Below are positions 1-8,865 of a stretch of DNA of 64,000 bases, one piece after another. Under the pieces are notes generated by a model, which saw only the letters and a program-made list of their open reading frames with translations, ran no database searches and was not told the DNA's origin. The DNA is from Plastoroseomonas arctica (lineage in GTDB: Bacteria > Pseudomonadota > Alphaproteobacteria > Acetobacterales > Acetobacteraceae): the NCBI RefSeq assembly GCF_018128965.1, contig NZ_JAAEDH010000004.1, forward strand, positions 62,001 through 126,000. The letters run 5' to 3'. Position numbers and translations under genes: made by a program. Position 1 is the stretch's first letter; every line of letters begins with the position of its first letter.

Positions 1-1103
1 CGCCGGCCGCGGCGCGCTGCATCGCGGCCCTCGCGCGGCGCCTTGGCCTGCCGGAACTGCGCATCGCGACCGTCACCGGCGACGACGTGGCCGGTAGCAT
101 CGACCTCGCCACACTCGCGATCCACGAGGCGGATTCGAACCTGCGCGCCGACGACGCGAAGCTGGTCGCGGCAAACGCCTATATCGGCGCCGAGCCGCTG
201 GTCGAGGCGCTGCGCGGCGGTGCGCATGTGGTGGTGGCGGGCCGGACGTCAGACCCGGCTCTCGCGATCGCGCCGCTGATCGCGCATTACGGCTGGGCCT
301 TCGACGATTGGGAAAAGCTCGCGGTTGGCGCCGCAGCCGGGCACCTGCTCGAATGCGGCAGCCAGGTCTGCGGCGGCGTGTTCTGGGACCCCGGCCGCAA
401 GGACATCCCCGACCCCGCCAATATCGGCTTCCCGATCGCCGAGGTCGGCCCTGACGGGTCGCTCACCATCACCAAGCCCGAGGATACCGGGGGCCTCGTC
501 GACCTGCGCACGGTGAAGGAGCAGCTGCTGTACGAGCTGCACGATCCCGCCGCCTACATCACGCCCGATGTCGTGCTCGACATCACCGGCTGCACGCTGG
601 AACAAACTGGGCAGGACCGCGTCGCGCTGCTCGGCCTCGCCGGCAAACCGGCACCGGAGATGCTGAAGGTCACCGCCTGCTTCGAAGGCAGCTGGCTTGG
701 CGAGGGCGAGGTTTCCGTCGCCGGCCCCAATGCGCTGGCCCGCGCGCGCGCCACCGCCGATGTGCTGCTGCGGCGGATGGAAATGCGCGGGCTGCGCGTG
801 CGCTCGCGCGTGGACCTGATCGGTGTCGCTTCGGTGCATGACAGCGACGATGGCGCGCTCTGGCGCGCCTATGTCGGGCCCGAGCCTGAGGAAATCCGCA
901 TCCGCCTCGCCGTCGAGGGCGAGCATCGCGACGATTGCGATCAGGCGGCGCGCGAGGTGCTTGCGCTGCTGTGCTGCGGCCCGGCGGGCACGGGCGGCGC
1001 GCGCTGGCGCGTCACACCGCGCATCCTCACGCGCAGCTACCTGGTGCCGCGCGCAATGGTGCCCACCACCGTCACCATCCGCACCGCGCGGGAGATGAAC
1101 TGA
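1..1103 (+). CDS. AtuA-family (DUF1446) protein, 5' end cut by the window
   Basis: The frame is already open at the window start, so the N-terminus is missing and about 366 residues remain. The visible part matches the acyclic terpene utilisation AtuA/DUF1446 family: a glycine-rich stretch with VVAGRTSDPAL, then GWAFDDW, the conserved LLECGSQVCGG segment and a GFPIAEVGPDG segment. AtuA proteins are linked to citronellol/geraniol or related branched-acyl catabolism in pseudomonads, but the individual reaction is not established. The stop codon overlaps the next gene's ATG (TGATG), so the two are probably translated together. Families of this type often sit beside Bug receptors in Acetobacteraceae and Burkholderiales, as here. 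The family call is firm; the substrate is unknown. Confidence 0.88.
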   Translation, partial: PAAARCIAALARRLGLPELRIATVTGDDVAGSIDLATLAIHEADSNLRADDAKLVAANAYIGAEPLVEALRGGAHVVVAGRTSDPALAIAPLIAHYGWAFDDWEKLAVGAAAGHLLECGSQVCGGVFWDPGRKDIPDPANIGFPIAEVGPDGSLTITKPEDTGGLVDLRTVKEQLLYELHDPAAYITPDVVLDITGCTLEQTGQDRVALLGLAGKPAPEMLKVTACFEGSWLGEGEVSVAGPNALARARATADVLLRRMEMRGLRVRSRVDLIGVASVHDSDDGALWRAYVGPEPEEIRIRLAVEGEHRDDCDQAAREVLALLCCGPAGTGGARWRVTPRILTRSYLVPRAMVPTTVTIRTAREMN

Positions 1104-1420
1104 TGCTGGAAATCAAGCTCTACGAAATCGCGCATAGCCGCGCCGGCGACAAGGGCAACCGGTCCAACCTGTCGCTCATCCCCTATGACCCCGCACACTA
1201 CGACCTGATCGGGGAGCAGGTAACGGAAGCACGCGTGCTCGCGTTGTTCGAGCACCGGGGGGCCACGTCCTGCAAACGCTACGACCTGCCGCTGCTGCAT
1301 GCCTTCAACTTCATCGTCGATGACGCGCTGGAGGGTGGCGTGAATGGCAGCCTGAATCTTGATGGGCATGGGAAGACGGCGTCGTCGCGGTTGCTGAGCT
1401 TGACGGTGACGGTGCCTTGA
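1103..1420 (+). CDS. AtuA-associated small protein (AtuA-like C-terminal, ferredoxin-like fold)
   Basis: This 105-residue protein starts at the ATG overlapping the AtuA-family stop codon. It carries the typical opening IAHSRAGDKGNRSN and a later RYDLPLLHAFNF segment, as seen in the short proteins encoded beside, or fused to the C-terminus of, AtuA/DUF1446 proteins. It is presumably a second subunit or domain of the same enzyme. No signal peptide or membrane segment is visible. The start is chosen by the coupling overlap; a longer upstream frame exists but lies entirely inside the AtuA gene. A strong hairpin terminator follows directly after the stop. Confidence 0.85.
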   Translation: MLEIKLYEIAHSRAGDKGNRSNLSLIPYDPAHYDLIGEQVTEARVLALFEHRGATSCKRYDLPLLHAFNFIVDDALEGGVNGSLNLDGHGKTASSRLLSLTVTVP

Positions 1421-1455
1421 AGCCTGGGGGAAATTCGTTTCCCCCAGGCTTTCTT
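1421..1455. terminator. Bidirectional intrinsic terminator with TTCG tetraloop
   Basis: A perfect 13-bp stem AGCCTGGGGGAAA / TTTCCCCCAGGCT closes a TTCG tetraloop (stem 1421-1450) and is followed by TTTCTT. It lies between two convergent genes whose stops are at 1420 and 1454, so it can serve both strands. The core GGGGGAAATTCRTTTCCCCC recurs at 63668-63687. Confidence 0.88.
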
Positions 1456-2395
1456 ATCCCCCCGCCACGCCCTGCGCATTCACATATACCGAGAAAAGCG
1501 ATTGCGCCGCAGCCATGAACAGCCGGTTGCGGTGCCGCCCCCCGAAGCAAAGGTTTGCGCAGCGTTCCGGCAAATGAATGTGCCCGATTGGCGCGCCCGC
1601 CTTGTTGAAGATGCGCACGCCGTCGAATTCCGGCGTCATGCCCCAGCCGCACCAGAGATTGCCGTCGGTGTCGATGCGAAATCCGTCCGGCGTCTCGCCC
1701 GGCTGCGTCTTGATGAAGACACGGCCGTTGCTCAGCGTTGCGCCGTCCACATCATAGGCGAGGATGTTGCGCGGGTCGGAGCGGCTTTCGATGATGTAGA
1801 GGATGCTCTCGTCGGGGCTGAAGGCGAGGCCGTTGGGATGGTCCACGTCATCGGCCACGAGCGTCATCGCGCCGGTCGCGCCATCGATGCGATAGACGTT
1901 GGTGTGCGGCAGCTCGGGCTCGGTCTTCTCGCCCTCGTAGAAGCTGCGGATGCCGAAGGGCGGGTCGGTGAACCAGATCGATCCGTCGGACTTCACCACC
2001 ACGTCGTTGGGGCTGTTCAGCCGCTTGCCCTGGAAGCTGTCGGCCAGCACCGTGATGGTGCCGTCATACTCGAAACGCACGACGCGCCGGCCACCATGTT
2101 CGCAGGCGATGAGCCGGCCCTGGCGGTCGCGCGTGTGGCCGTTTGCGTTGCCGGAGGGTTTGCGGAAGTGGGAGACGGCGCCGGTCTCCTCCTCCCATTT
2201 CAGGACGCGGTTGTTGGGAATGTCAGACCACAGCAGATAGCGACCGTCACCGAACCAGACCGGCCCCTCGCCCCAGCGGGATCCTGTCCAGAGGCGTTCC
2301 ACGGAGGCGAGCATCACGCGGTACTGGTTGAAGGAGGGGTCGAGCGTCACGATCGAGGGATCGGGGTAGCGCGCGCTCATCTGCCATTCGGTCAT
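1454..2395 (-). CDS. SMP-30/gluconolactonase-like beta-propeller protein
   Basis: The 313-residue protein has the family's features: WGEGPVWF near the N-terminus (metal-binding Glu), then WSDIPNNRVLKW, GHTRDRQGRLIACEH, LNSPNDVVVKSDGSIWFTDP and a DVDHPNGLAFSPDE segment. In this family the Glu, Asn and Asp residues of such motifs bind a divalent metal for lactone hydrolysis. No signal peptide is evident. The start at 2395 is preferred because AGGG lies just upstream; an ATG at 2380 is a possible alternative and a longer frame begins at 2452. It is divergent from the Bug receptor gene at 2473, so the two may share a control region. The sugar or lactone substrate cannot be read from the sequence. 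Confidence 0.88.
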   Translation of the reverse strand: MTEWQMSARYPDPSIVTLDPSFNQYRVMLASVERLWTGSRWGEGPVWFGDGRYLLWSDIPNNRVLKWEEETGAVSHFRKPSGNANGHTRDRQGRLIACEHGGRRVVRFEYDGTITVLADSFQGKRLNSPNDVVVKSDGSIWFTDPPFGIRSFYEGEKTEPELPHTNVYRIDGATGAMTLVADDVDHPNGLAFSPDESILYIIESRSDPRNILAYDVDGATLSNGRVFIKTQPGETPDGFRIDTDGNLWCGWGMTPEFDGVRIFNKAGAPIGHIHLPERCANLCFGGRHRNRLFMAAAQSLFSVYVNAQGVAGG

Positions 2396-2472
2396 CCCTG
2401 GTCCGCTCCGATTGTTGCGGGCAGAATGGCTCGCAACACCGCGCCGGAGCAAGGCGCCGCCGGAGCACGTCC

Positions 2473-3441
2473 ATGATCCCTCGCCGAACCCTGCTGGCCA
2501 GCGCGGCCTTCGCGCCCTTCGCCGTGCACGCGCAAAGCGCCTGGGCGCCGGTGCGGCCGTTGCGCTTCGTCGTGCCCTTCGTCGCCGGCGGCAGCACCGA
2601 TGTCGCGGCGCGCATCATCGCGGACCACATGAGCCAGGGTCTCGGCCAGCCGGTGATCGTGGAGAATCGTGGCGGATCGGGCGGCAATATCGGCGGCGAC
2701 ATCGTGGCCAAGGCGCCGCCCGACGGGCACACGCTGCTGATGGGCGTGACCGGGCTGCTCACCACCAACCAGCACATCTATCCCTCGATGAGCTTCGACG
2801 TGGCGCGCGACCTCGCCCCGGTTTCCATGGCCTACACCTCGGACATGGTAATCGTCGTCAACAACCGGCTGCCGGTGCGGACGCTGCGGGAGTTCGTGGA
2901 GCTCGCGAAGCAGCGGCCGGGGGCGATGTCGTTCGGCTCGTCCGGGCATGGCGCGTCGACGCATACGGCGGCGGAGCTGTTCAAGCTGCAGGCCGGCATC
3001 GATGTGGTGCATGTGCCTTATCGCGGATCGGGCGGGGCGATGAACGACCTCATTGCCGGCAATATCGAGATGATGCTGGTACAGATCGCCGCGACGATCG
3101 GCGCCATTCAGGGCACCCAGATCCGTGCACTCGCCGTCACCGGCCCGCAGCGCCACGCGCTGCTGCCAGAGGTGGAGACCGTGACCGAGGCCGGCTGGCC
3201 AGGCGCGACGGCGACGAGCTGGGGTTGCGTGATGGTGCCGGGCGTCACACCGGCTCCCGCCATCGCTCGGCTCAACCAGGCGGTGCGCGCCGCGATCGCA
3301 GATCCTGGGGTCCAGCAGCGCCTGGCCGGTGCCGGCGTGGATGGCGCGGCCTCTTCGCCGGAGGAGCTGGCGGCCTTCCTGGTCAGCGAGCGCGAGAAGT
3401 GGGGCCGGGTCGTGCGGGAAGCGCGCATCCGCGTGGAATAG
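2473..3441 (+). CDS. Bug/TctC-family substrate-binding protein
   Basis: A 322-residue periplasmic receptor with an N-terminal export signal (RRTLLASAAFAPFAVHA) followed by the Bug signature: VPFVAGGSTDVAAR, then VENRGGSGGNIGGD and HVPYRGSGGAMNDL. Bug proteins capture carboxylates and related small molecules, in some cases for tripartite tricarboxylate transporters. No TctA/TctB membrane genes lie nearby, so this is an orphan receptor, a common state in bacteria with many Bug genes. It is divergent from the SMP-30-like gene. The ligand is unknown. Confidence 0.93.
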   Translation: MIPRRTLLASAAFAPFAVHAQSAWAPVRPLRFVVPFVAGGSTDVAARIIADHMSQGLGQPVIVENRGGSGGNIGGDIVAKAPPDGHTLLMGVTGLLTTNQHIYPSMSFDVARDLAPVSMAYTSDMVIVVNNRLPVRTLREFVELAKQRPGAMSFGSSGHGASTHTAAELFKLQAGIDVVHVPYRGSGGAMNDLIAGNIEMMLVQIAATIGAIQGTQIRALAVTGPQRHALLPEVETVTEAGWPGATATSWGCVMVPGVTPAPAIARLNQAVRAAIADPGVQQRLAGAGVDGAASSPEELAAFLVSEREKWGRVVREARIRVE

Positions 3442-3535
3442 GCTCGCGATGCTGTGAGGCGCGCGGCGCACCGAACCCTGTCGTTCGGGCGCTCGCGGCC
3501 CCATCTGCGGTCGGGACTTCATCAGGAGAGAGCTC

Positions 3536-3961
3536 ATGACCGTTGACGTGAAATACACCACCCGCGCCACCGCCACTGGTGGCCGCGACGGCTCCGCCCG
3601 CACCGAGGATGGCAGCTTCGAGGTGAAGCTCGCCGTGCCGAAGGAGATGGGTGGCCCCGGCGGCCCAGGCGCCAACCCCGAGATGCTGTTCGCCAGCGGC
3701 TATTCCGCCTGCTTCCTCGGCGCGATGAAGGCCGTCTCGGCCAAGGGGCCGACCAAGGTACCGCATGACGCCACGGTGACCGCGACGGTCGGTATCGGCC
3801 CGCGCTCCGAAGGCGGCTTCGGCATCACCGCGGCACTCGAGATCAGCCTTCCCGGCGTCGATCACGATGCGGCAGAGGCGCTGGTCGCGCAGGCGCACCA
3901 GGTGTGCCCCTATTCGAACGCCACGCGCGGCAATGTGGATGTGAAGCTGACGGTGGTCTGA
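3536..3961 (+). CDS. ohr: Organic hydroperoxide resistance protein (Ohr/OsmC family)
   Basis: This 141-residue protein matches Ohr in length and motifs: NPEMLFASGYSACF with the peroxidatic Cys59, and the VCPYSNATRGN ending with resolving Cys124. Ohr reduces organic and fatty-acid hydroperoxides using lipoylated protein electron donors in the cytoplasm. AGGAGAG lies about 7 bases upstream of the ATG. No OhrR-type MarR regulator is adjacent. A 10-bp GC-rich hairpin follows the stop. Confidence 0.95.
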   Translation: MTVDVKYTTRATATGGRDGSARTEDGSFEVKLAVPKEMGGPGGPGANPEMLFASGYSACFLGAMKAVSAKGPTKVPHDATVTATVGIGPRSEGGFGITAALEISLPGVDHDAAEALVAQAHQVCPYSNATRGNVDVKLTVV

Positions 3962-3971
3962 ACGACCTCGA

Positions 3972-3997
3972 CGCGGGCCGCCAATGCGCGGCCCGCG
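3972..3997 (+). terminator. GC-rich hairpin after ohr
   Basis: CGCGGGCCGC and GCGGCCCGCG form a perfect 10-bp stem around a 6-base loop, starting 11 bases after the ohr stop. There is no T-run, so termination is plausible but not certain. Confidence 0.5.
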
Positions 3998-4052
3998 GTT
4001 GAGTCCTCCCGGTGCGCACCCCATAACCAGGGGATCATCAGGGATACACGCC

Positions 4053-5417
4053 ATGCCGGCCGAGACGGACCAAGCGCAGGCGATCGACCGGGCCACGGCC
4101 CTCGCGCGCGAGATCGGTCCAGAGGTCGGCGCCATCCTCCTCACCCACTACGCCGATGCCGAGACGCTCGACACGTTGCGGCCCGGTGGGCTGGCGCTCG
4201 GGACCGTCGCTGCGGTCAACCGCGCTGTTGCAGAGACGATGGCCGAATACGGCGTCGAGGTCTTCGTCCAGCGCGCCGATCGCGCCGCCTTCCGCCGCTG
4301 GATGCAGGAGCGCGAGGACACCCCCGAGAACCGCCTCGCCTGGATCGCGCGCGACGGGCTCCTGCGCGGCACCGACGCGCGGGGCGTGCTCGGGCTGCCC
4401 CCGGCACCGCCGCCCAGGCGCGCAGCGTTGGGCAAGCCACCCGGCCCTGCCGCCGACCGCTTGGTGCGCGCCTTCGAGACCGAGGATGACGCGGCCTTCG
4501 ACGCCCAGGCCGAGGTCATCCTCGCTGAGGGCCGCGAAGACATCCTGACGCTCGTCCTGCGCAAGACGGCATCGGAGATCGGCGACGACGCGGCCGAGGA
4601 TATTTCCGACGCGATGCGCGCCGCCGGCGAGGGCGCACGGCTGGGTCCCTCCGGTTGGGCGGAGCTCGTGGCGCTGCCCGTGGCGCTGCCGCACGGCGCC
4701 CCGCCCGATGCCGGTGCCATCGGCGGCGCGCTGCTCGCCTCCGGGCTGGTCGAGGCGGAGGCGGAGATCCGCTTCGCGCCAGGCTGGCGCTCGCCCGAAG
4801 CCCTTGCCGCGCTGTCGCCGGTGGCGATGCGCCGCACCCTGCTCGACCTGCTGGACGGGCGTGAGCCGCGCGACCTGCCGCGCGGCGACACCGACGCGAT
4901 GGCGCGCGAGGGGTTTGGCCTGCTGCTCGGCCTGCGCATCGACTGGGACATCCCGGTGTGGGAGGCGATCAGCGCCGCTGGTGGCCTGCCGCCCGAGCCC
5001 GATGAAGAGTCGGACGCCGAGGAGACGCCTGAGGAGGCGCGCCACGCCGCGCTGTTCGACAGCTGGCGCGCCGCGATCTTCGACGCCCATGATGGCTGCG
5101 TGCCGCTCGCTTTGGTGCCCCCCTCCGAGGTGGCCGAGGAGATCGCCGCTTTCCTCGAGGATGCCGGGGAGGAGACGGCCGCGCTGGACGAGATCCGCGA
5201 ATTCGTCGCCATGGCGCGCGGCGAGGCGCCGGGCGAGGTCGTGGTCTGCCGCATCGAGATCATTGGCGATGACCTTGAGCTGTCGCTCTACACCGAGGCG
5301 GGGCGCTTCCTCGACAGCCTGACGCTGGAGGCGGCGCGGCTGCCGGCGCCGGCGGGCGACATGCCAAGGCTGATCGAGGCCTTCGTGCCGGTGGTGCGCG
5401 ACACGCCGGGACGGTGA
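4053..5417 (+). CDS. Hypothetical acidic protein, 454 aa
   Basis: The family is not recognised. The start at 4053 (MPAETDQAQ) is preferred over a GTG-type start at 3984, because the extra segment would overlap the ohr terminator hairpin. The protein is rich in Ala, Glu and Asp, lacks a signal peptide and membrane helices, and appears mostly helical with acidic linkers (PDEESDAEETPEEARHA around residue 315). The N-terminal part (ILLTHYADAETLDTLRPGG) and the length suggest a soluble cytoplasmic protein. It converges with the transporter gene downstream, the stops being only 4 bases apart. It looks like a real gene by codon-position bias, but no function is proposed. Confidence 0.75.
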   Translation: MPAETDQAQAIDRATALAREIGPEVGAILLTHYADAETLDTLRPGGLALGTVAAVNRAVAETMAEYGVEVFVQRADRAAFRRWMQEREDTPENRLAWIARDGLLRGTDARGVLGLPPAPPPRRAALGKPPGPAADRLVRAFETEDDAAFDAQAEVILAEGREDILTLVLRKTASEIGDDAAEDISDAMRAAGEGARLGPSGWAELVALPVALPHGAPPDAGAIGGALLASGLVEAEAEIRFAPGWRSPEALAALSPVAMRRTLLDLLDGREPRDLPRGDTDAMAREGFGLLLGLRIDWDIPVWEAISAAGGLPPEPDEESDAEETPEEARHAALFDSWRAAIFDAHDGCVPLALVPPSEVAEEIAAFLEDAGEETAALDEIREFVAMARGEAPGEVVVCRIEIIGDDLELSLYTEAGRFLDSLTLEAARLPAPAGDMPRLIEAFVPVVRDTPGR

Positions 5418-5421
5418 CCGT

Positions 5422-6351
5422 TCAGGGCCGCCGCACCAGCCGCGCATAGACGGGCCGCAGCAGGAAGGGGCTGAGGAACAGCGGGAACTGGCAAAGCACG
5501 AAGAAAAGGATGATGCGCGGATCGGTCGCGGCCGGCAGCACGGCGATGAACAGCGCCATGTTGCGGTTGCCGACCAGCAGCCCAGCCGCGAGCGAGACCC
5601 GCTGCCCCGCCGGCGCGAATACCAGGGCGGTGGCGATGTTCGCGCCGAAATTGCCCGCAAATCCCAGGACCAGCGCGCCGAGCGTCCACAGCGGATCGGC
5701 CGCCGCGGCCGTCGGCACGCCCAGCATCACGCCCACGCCGTATAGCATCACCAGCCATACCGACGCGCCATCGACCGCCGGTCCAAGCGCGAGCAGCCGC
5801 GCACGGCCCAGGATGCGGCGCAGCGCGATGGAGAGCAGCAGCGGCAGGCCCACGACCAGCACCAGCCGCCCCATGAGCGCAGGCAGCGAAATCGCGAGGT
5901 CGATGCCCATCAGACCGAGCGCGAGCGGCGGAGCCGTGAAGGGCACCAGCAGCGTCGAGACCACGGCGACAACCAGGCTGATCTCGCCGCCCAGCCCGAC
6001 CAGCCGCGCGAAGGCCGGCGAGGAGGTTGCGGCGCAGGCCGTGGCCATGATGACGAAGGCCGCGCCCAGCGCGCCGTCGAGCCCAGTGAGGCGGGCGATC
6101 CCTGCTGCCAGCAGGGGCGTCGCGACCAGCATCCACAGGCAGATCGCCGCGATCAGCGCAGGCCGGCGCAGATAGGCGAGCACCTGCGCAGGGTCGGTGC
6201 GCAGCAGCACGAGCGTCATCAGCCCTGCGACGGTGATGGTCACCACGTCGCGGAACAGCGCGGCCAGCGGCTGCACGGCGAGCCCGACAAAGATGCTGGC
6301 GGCAAGCAGCGCGCTGCCATGCCGGCCGGACCACGAGAGAAAGCGCAGCAC
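5422..6351 (-). CDS. Bile acid:sodium symporter-like (BASS) membrane protein
   Basis: The 309-residue protein is very hydrophobic, with about 9-10 predicted membrane helices and no signal peptide. The segment MATACAATSSPAFARLVGLGGE followed by VVSTLLVP, and the GNFGANIATALVFAP and NRNMALFIAVLPA segments, resemble the unwound crossover helices of the BASS/NhaA-like fold. Members move organic acids or sterol-like anions with sodium. The frame opens with a GTG at 6351. Only seven bases upstream is the stop of a possible 41-codon reading frame, so the two could be co-translated. The substrate is unknown. Confidence 0.72.
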   Translation of the reverse strand: MLRFLSWSGRHGSALLAASIFVGLAVQPLAALFRDVVTITVAGLMTLVLLRTDPAQVLAYLRRPALIAAICLWMLVATPLLAAGIARLTGLDGALGAAFVIMATACAATSSPAFARLVGLGGEISLVVAVVSTLLVPFTAPPLALGLMGIDLAISLPALMGRLVLVVGLPLLLSIALRRILGRARLLALGPAVDGASVWLVMLYGVGVMLGVPTAAAADPLWTLGALVLGFAGNFGANIATALVFAPAGQRVSLAAGLLVGNRNMALFIAVLPAATDPRIILFFVLCQFPLFLSPFLLRPVYARLVRRP

Positions 6352-6357
6352 CGCAGG

Positions 6358-6483
6358 CTAAAGGGTTAACGCGGCCAGGAACGCGCAATCCTGCTGACTC
6401 AGAAGGTGATCGTCCCCACCGAGCCGCTTGCCTGCATCCTTGCCAAAGAGCGTGGCGTGCCGCGCGAGAGTCGTCTTGTTCAT
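6358..6483 (-). CDS. Possible small protein (41 aa) upstream of the BASS-like transporter
   Basis: An ATG at 6483 opens a 41-codon frame ending TAG at 6358, six bases before the transporter's GTG start. The peptide begins MNKTTLARHATLFGKDAG and is basic at first, with LLSQQDCAFLAALTL at the end. The tight spacing fits translational coupling or a leader peptide. There is no strong ribosome-binding site, and no family is recognised, so this is tentative. Confidence 0.35.
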   Translation of the reverse strand: MNKTTLARHATLFGKDAGKRLGGDDHLLSQQDCAFLAALTL

Positions 6484-6729
6484 CCCGTGGGTATAATCGA
6501 GCCTTGATCGGACGTCCCGACCCTGTTCCGACCGACCGGTGCCTGCCGCCGCACCGACCCTGCCGAGCGCGATCCAAGCGGCGCAATGTCACAGGCGTTT
6601 CCGTTGCTATCGCGATGGGAGACGCCCTAGGCTCGTTCGTGGCAGGCCTGATCGCGCCGGATCCGGGTCGCATCGGTCGCGCCGCGCCAGGACTAGCAAG
6701 ACAAAGCAAAACGCGAAGGGAGCATCGCC

Positions 6730-7251
6730 GTGGCCGCAACTCCACTCGAACGCCTTGCCTTCATCGAACGCCTATGGGCGGAAGCGCCGGAGGTCATCGC
6801 CTCGATCGACGCGCCGGCCTCCGCGATCATCGCCATGGCCTGCCTCGAGACCGGCTTCGGCACCTCCGATCACTGGAAAAGCAACAACGTCCTGTTCGGC
6901 ATCACCGCGCCCTACAAGGATGGCTGGGTGCTGCCGGGTTGCCAGGTGAAGGACAAGGAATGGGTCTACCTGCCGACCCAGGCGGTGAAGGATGGGCCGA
7001 TCATCCAGGATCGCTTCTGCATCGCGCCGGACCTCGTGCATGCGATGGTGCTGTTCCGCAGCTTCCTCGCCAACCACCCGATCCTCAAATCGAAATCCGG
7101 CCAGGCGCGGCTTGCGGCGGCCCGCAACGATCCGCAGCAATTCGCCAAGGTGATGGCGGAAAGCTGCCTGTTCGGCGCCGGCAATGCAGTGGCATACCCG
7201 CGCGCGGTGATGCGCATCATCGAGCAGGAGAATCTGCGCCGCTTCGACTGA
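6730..7251 (+). CDS. Glucosaminidase-domain (GH73/FlgJ-like) protein
   Basis: This 173-residue protein is essentially one glucosaminidase domain. MACLETGFGTSDHWKSNNVLFGI carries the catalytic Glu (residue 40) and the conserved NNxxFGI element, and PxxYPRAVMRIIEQENL forms the C-terminal helix. GH73 enzymes cleave beta-1,4 bonds between GlcNAc and MurNAc in peptidoglycan. No signal peptide is visible, so it may be exported non-classically, act during lysis, or be a phage-type remnant. The GTG start has GGGAG 8 bases upstream. The gene stands alone, converging with the TAXI receptor gene. Confidence 0.8.
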   Translation: MAATPLERLAFIERLWAEAPEVIASIDAPASAIIAMACLETGFGTSDHWKSNNVLFGITAPYKDGWVLPGCQVKDKEWVYLPTQAVKDGPIIQDRFCIAPDLVHAMVLFRSFLANHPILKSKSGQARLAAARNDPQQFAKVMAESCLFGAGNAVAYPRAVMRIIEQENLRRFD

Positions 7252-7300
7252 GCCGGGCGGCGTTGAAGGCAGGCCGCCGATGGCACCTGCGTGCGAGCCT

Positions 7301-8245
7301 TCAGCCGAGCAGAGCCTCGTCGCGCAGGAAGCGCCGCACTCCCGGATGGATCGCCTCAACCCTCGGTGCGGCGGCGATCATGTTCTGCGCGGTGCTCTCC
7401 GACGCCTGCGGCAGCCGTCGCGCTAGCTCGTTCACCCCGCGATGCAGCGCACGCGCCAGGCGATAGCCGGCATCCTCGTCCAGGCCAGGCCGCGCCAGCA
7501 CGAAGCTCCAGACACCGACCGAGGCAATGGCTGCGTCCTGCCCGGCATAGCTGCGCGCAGGCAGGGCCATCTCGCGCAAGGCCGGGCTCGCCGCGACGAT
7601 GCGCCCGCGTTCCCCGGCATCCGGCGCGATGAAGCGCAGCCCGGCCGGAGAGCCTGCGAGTGTGACGAACCCAGGCCAGCCCGCACCGCCACCCCAGAGT
7701 GCCGCAACGCGCCCGTCCAGCACCATGGCCGGCCCGTCGCCCGCGCGATCGAGCAGGACGCCTTCGAAATCGCGGTCCAGGTCGAGGCCGAGCCCCGTCA
7801 TCACCTGCCGGGCCAGGACCAGGAAGTTCGACCCGCGCGCGCCCCACGCCACGCGCTTGCCGCGCAGATCGTCGATGCCGCGGGCGGGCGAGGACGGCAG
7901 CACGCCGAACAGCCCCGGCGTGGCGTACATGGCGGCGGCCACGGTGATGCCGGCGCCGCGCGCCAATGCCGCCGTCGCGGTCTCGCCCGCCGCCAGGCCG
8001 AGGTCGACCCGGCCTTCGGCGAGCAGCGTCACGTTCTCCAGGCTGCCGGCGGTGTTGCGCGGCGAGACGATGATGGTCGGATCAGTCGCGCCGATGGCCG
8101 CCGCGAAAGCCTCGCCATAGGCCGGAAAGCCACCGCCCGGCGTGGCCGTGGCGAGCGAGAGGTTGAGCACGCCCTGCGCACCGGCTGTCCCGCCGAGCAT
8201 CGCGCCGGATCCGACCATCAATAATTCCCGGCGCCGAGCCATCAT
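7301..8245 (-). CDS. TAXI-family TRAP transporter substrate-binding protein
   Basis: The 314-residue protein has an N-terminal export signal (MMARRRELLMVGSGAML...GAQG) and the TAXI pattern: TATPGGGFPAYGEAFA, PRNTAGSLENVTLLAEGRVDLGLA and DDLRGKRVAWGARGSNF. TAXI proteins are periplasmic receptors for TRAP transporters with fused DctQM membrane subunits, often for dicarboxylates or amino acids. No TRAP membrane gene is in the window, so the receptor is orphan here. Two ATG codons in tandem (8245 and 8242) are equally good starts. Confidence 0.88.
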   Translation of the reverse strand: MMARRRELLMVGSGAMLGGTAGAQGVLNLSLATATPGGGFPAYGEAFAAAIGATDPTIIVSPRNTAGSLENVTLLAEGRVDLGLAAGETATAALARGAGITVAAAMYATPGLFGVLPSSPARGIDDLRGKRVAWGARGSNFLVLARQVMTGLGLDLDRDFEGVLLDRAGDGPAMVLDGRVAALWGGGAGWPGFVTLAGSPAGLRFIAPDAGERGRIVAASPALREMALPARSYAGQDAAIASVGVWSFVLARPGLDEDAGYRLARALHRGVNELARRLPQASESTAQNMIAAAPRVEAIHPGVRRFLRDEALLG

Positions 8246-8865
8246 TGGACAACCCCATCAAGACGCGCATCGAACAATCTGCGTCGGCTGGCTGTGGGGG
8301 CAGACGGGCGCGAACCGGTCTCTGCGCGGTTGCCGCGGCACATTCCCTGATAGCTGGGAAAATACAGGGAAAACCGGGACGCGGCGCCAGGCGACCAGAC
8401 GACTGTCCCGAGAATGCGGCGTCTAACAGGGCCTTCAGACGGTGGCTGCATCTGCGATTCTCCGCAGGCGGATCAGGGAATCTATGCAAGCATGTTAGGG
8501 AATTTTCCGTGCAGGTGTGGCGGTCGCAAGTCCGCTGTCCGCTGTCCGCAGCGATTAATCGGTTGCACGCGGCTTGGCGTCAGGTCAGGGCGGGCCTCAA
8601 CGCCCGGCGGCTAGCTGCCAAGGCGTCCGAAGTCGTGAATTGCCGTCTAGCTCTAATGAAGGTCGGGTGGTGAAGGGATGGTGGTAACCACCGGCGGACG
8701 ACGTCGACCCGATGCTGCTTACGACGGCCGAACAGCGGAGCAGCAATCTCTAAATTCTGGCCTTGCCCGCTCGCAGGGAAAACAGTCCATGAACCTGGTT
8801 GAGCGAGATAATGTAGGTCGCGTGGCTTACTAATAGGCCCGACTGAGCGTTAAGGATGAATTTTG
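8246..8865. other. 620-bp gene-free stretch at the left edge of the foreign-looking island
   Basis: No open frame here has convincing coding character. The stretch contains iterated GGGAAAA or GGGAAT words (8356, 8367, 8476, 8498), the first two 11 bases apart, plus an inverted TTCCC at 8343. Composition drops to lower GC toward the right end. The promoter of the next gene is presumably here. I see no tRNA or clear attachment site. Confidence 0.45.

Noticed and set aside
4038-5660. 540-codon minus-strand frame over the 454-residue hypothetical gene
   Set aside because: It overlaps the end of the BASS-like gene in another frame and is Arg/Ser-rich; the plus-strand frame has more protein-like composition. 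Some uncertainty remains because neither has a known family.
8356-8502. Iterated GGGAAAA/GGGAAT words as a CRISPR-like or replication iteron array
   Set aside because: Only four short, unequally spaced copies; too few and too irregular to support either reading.
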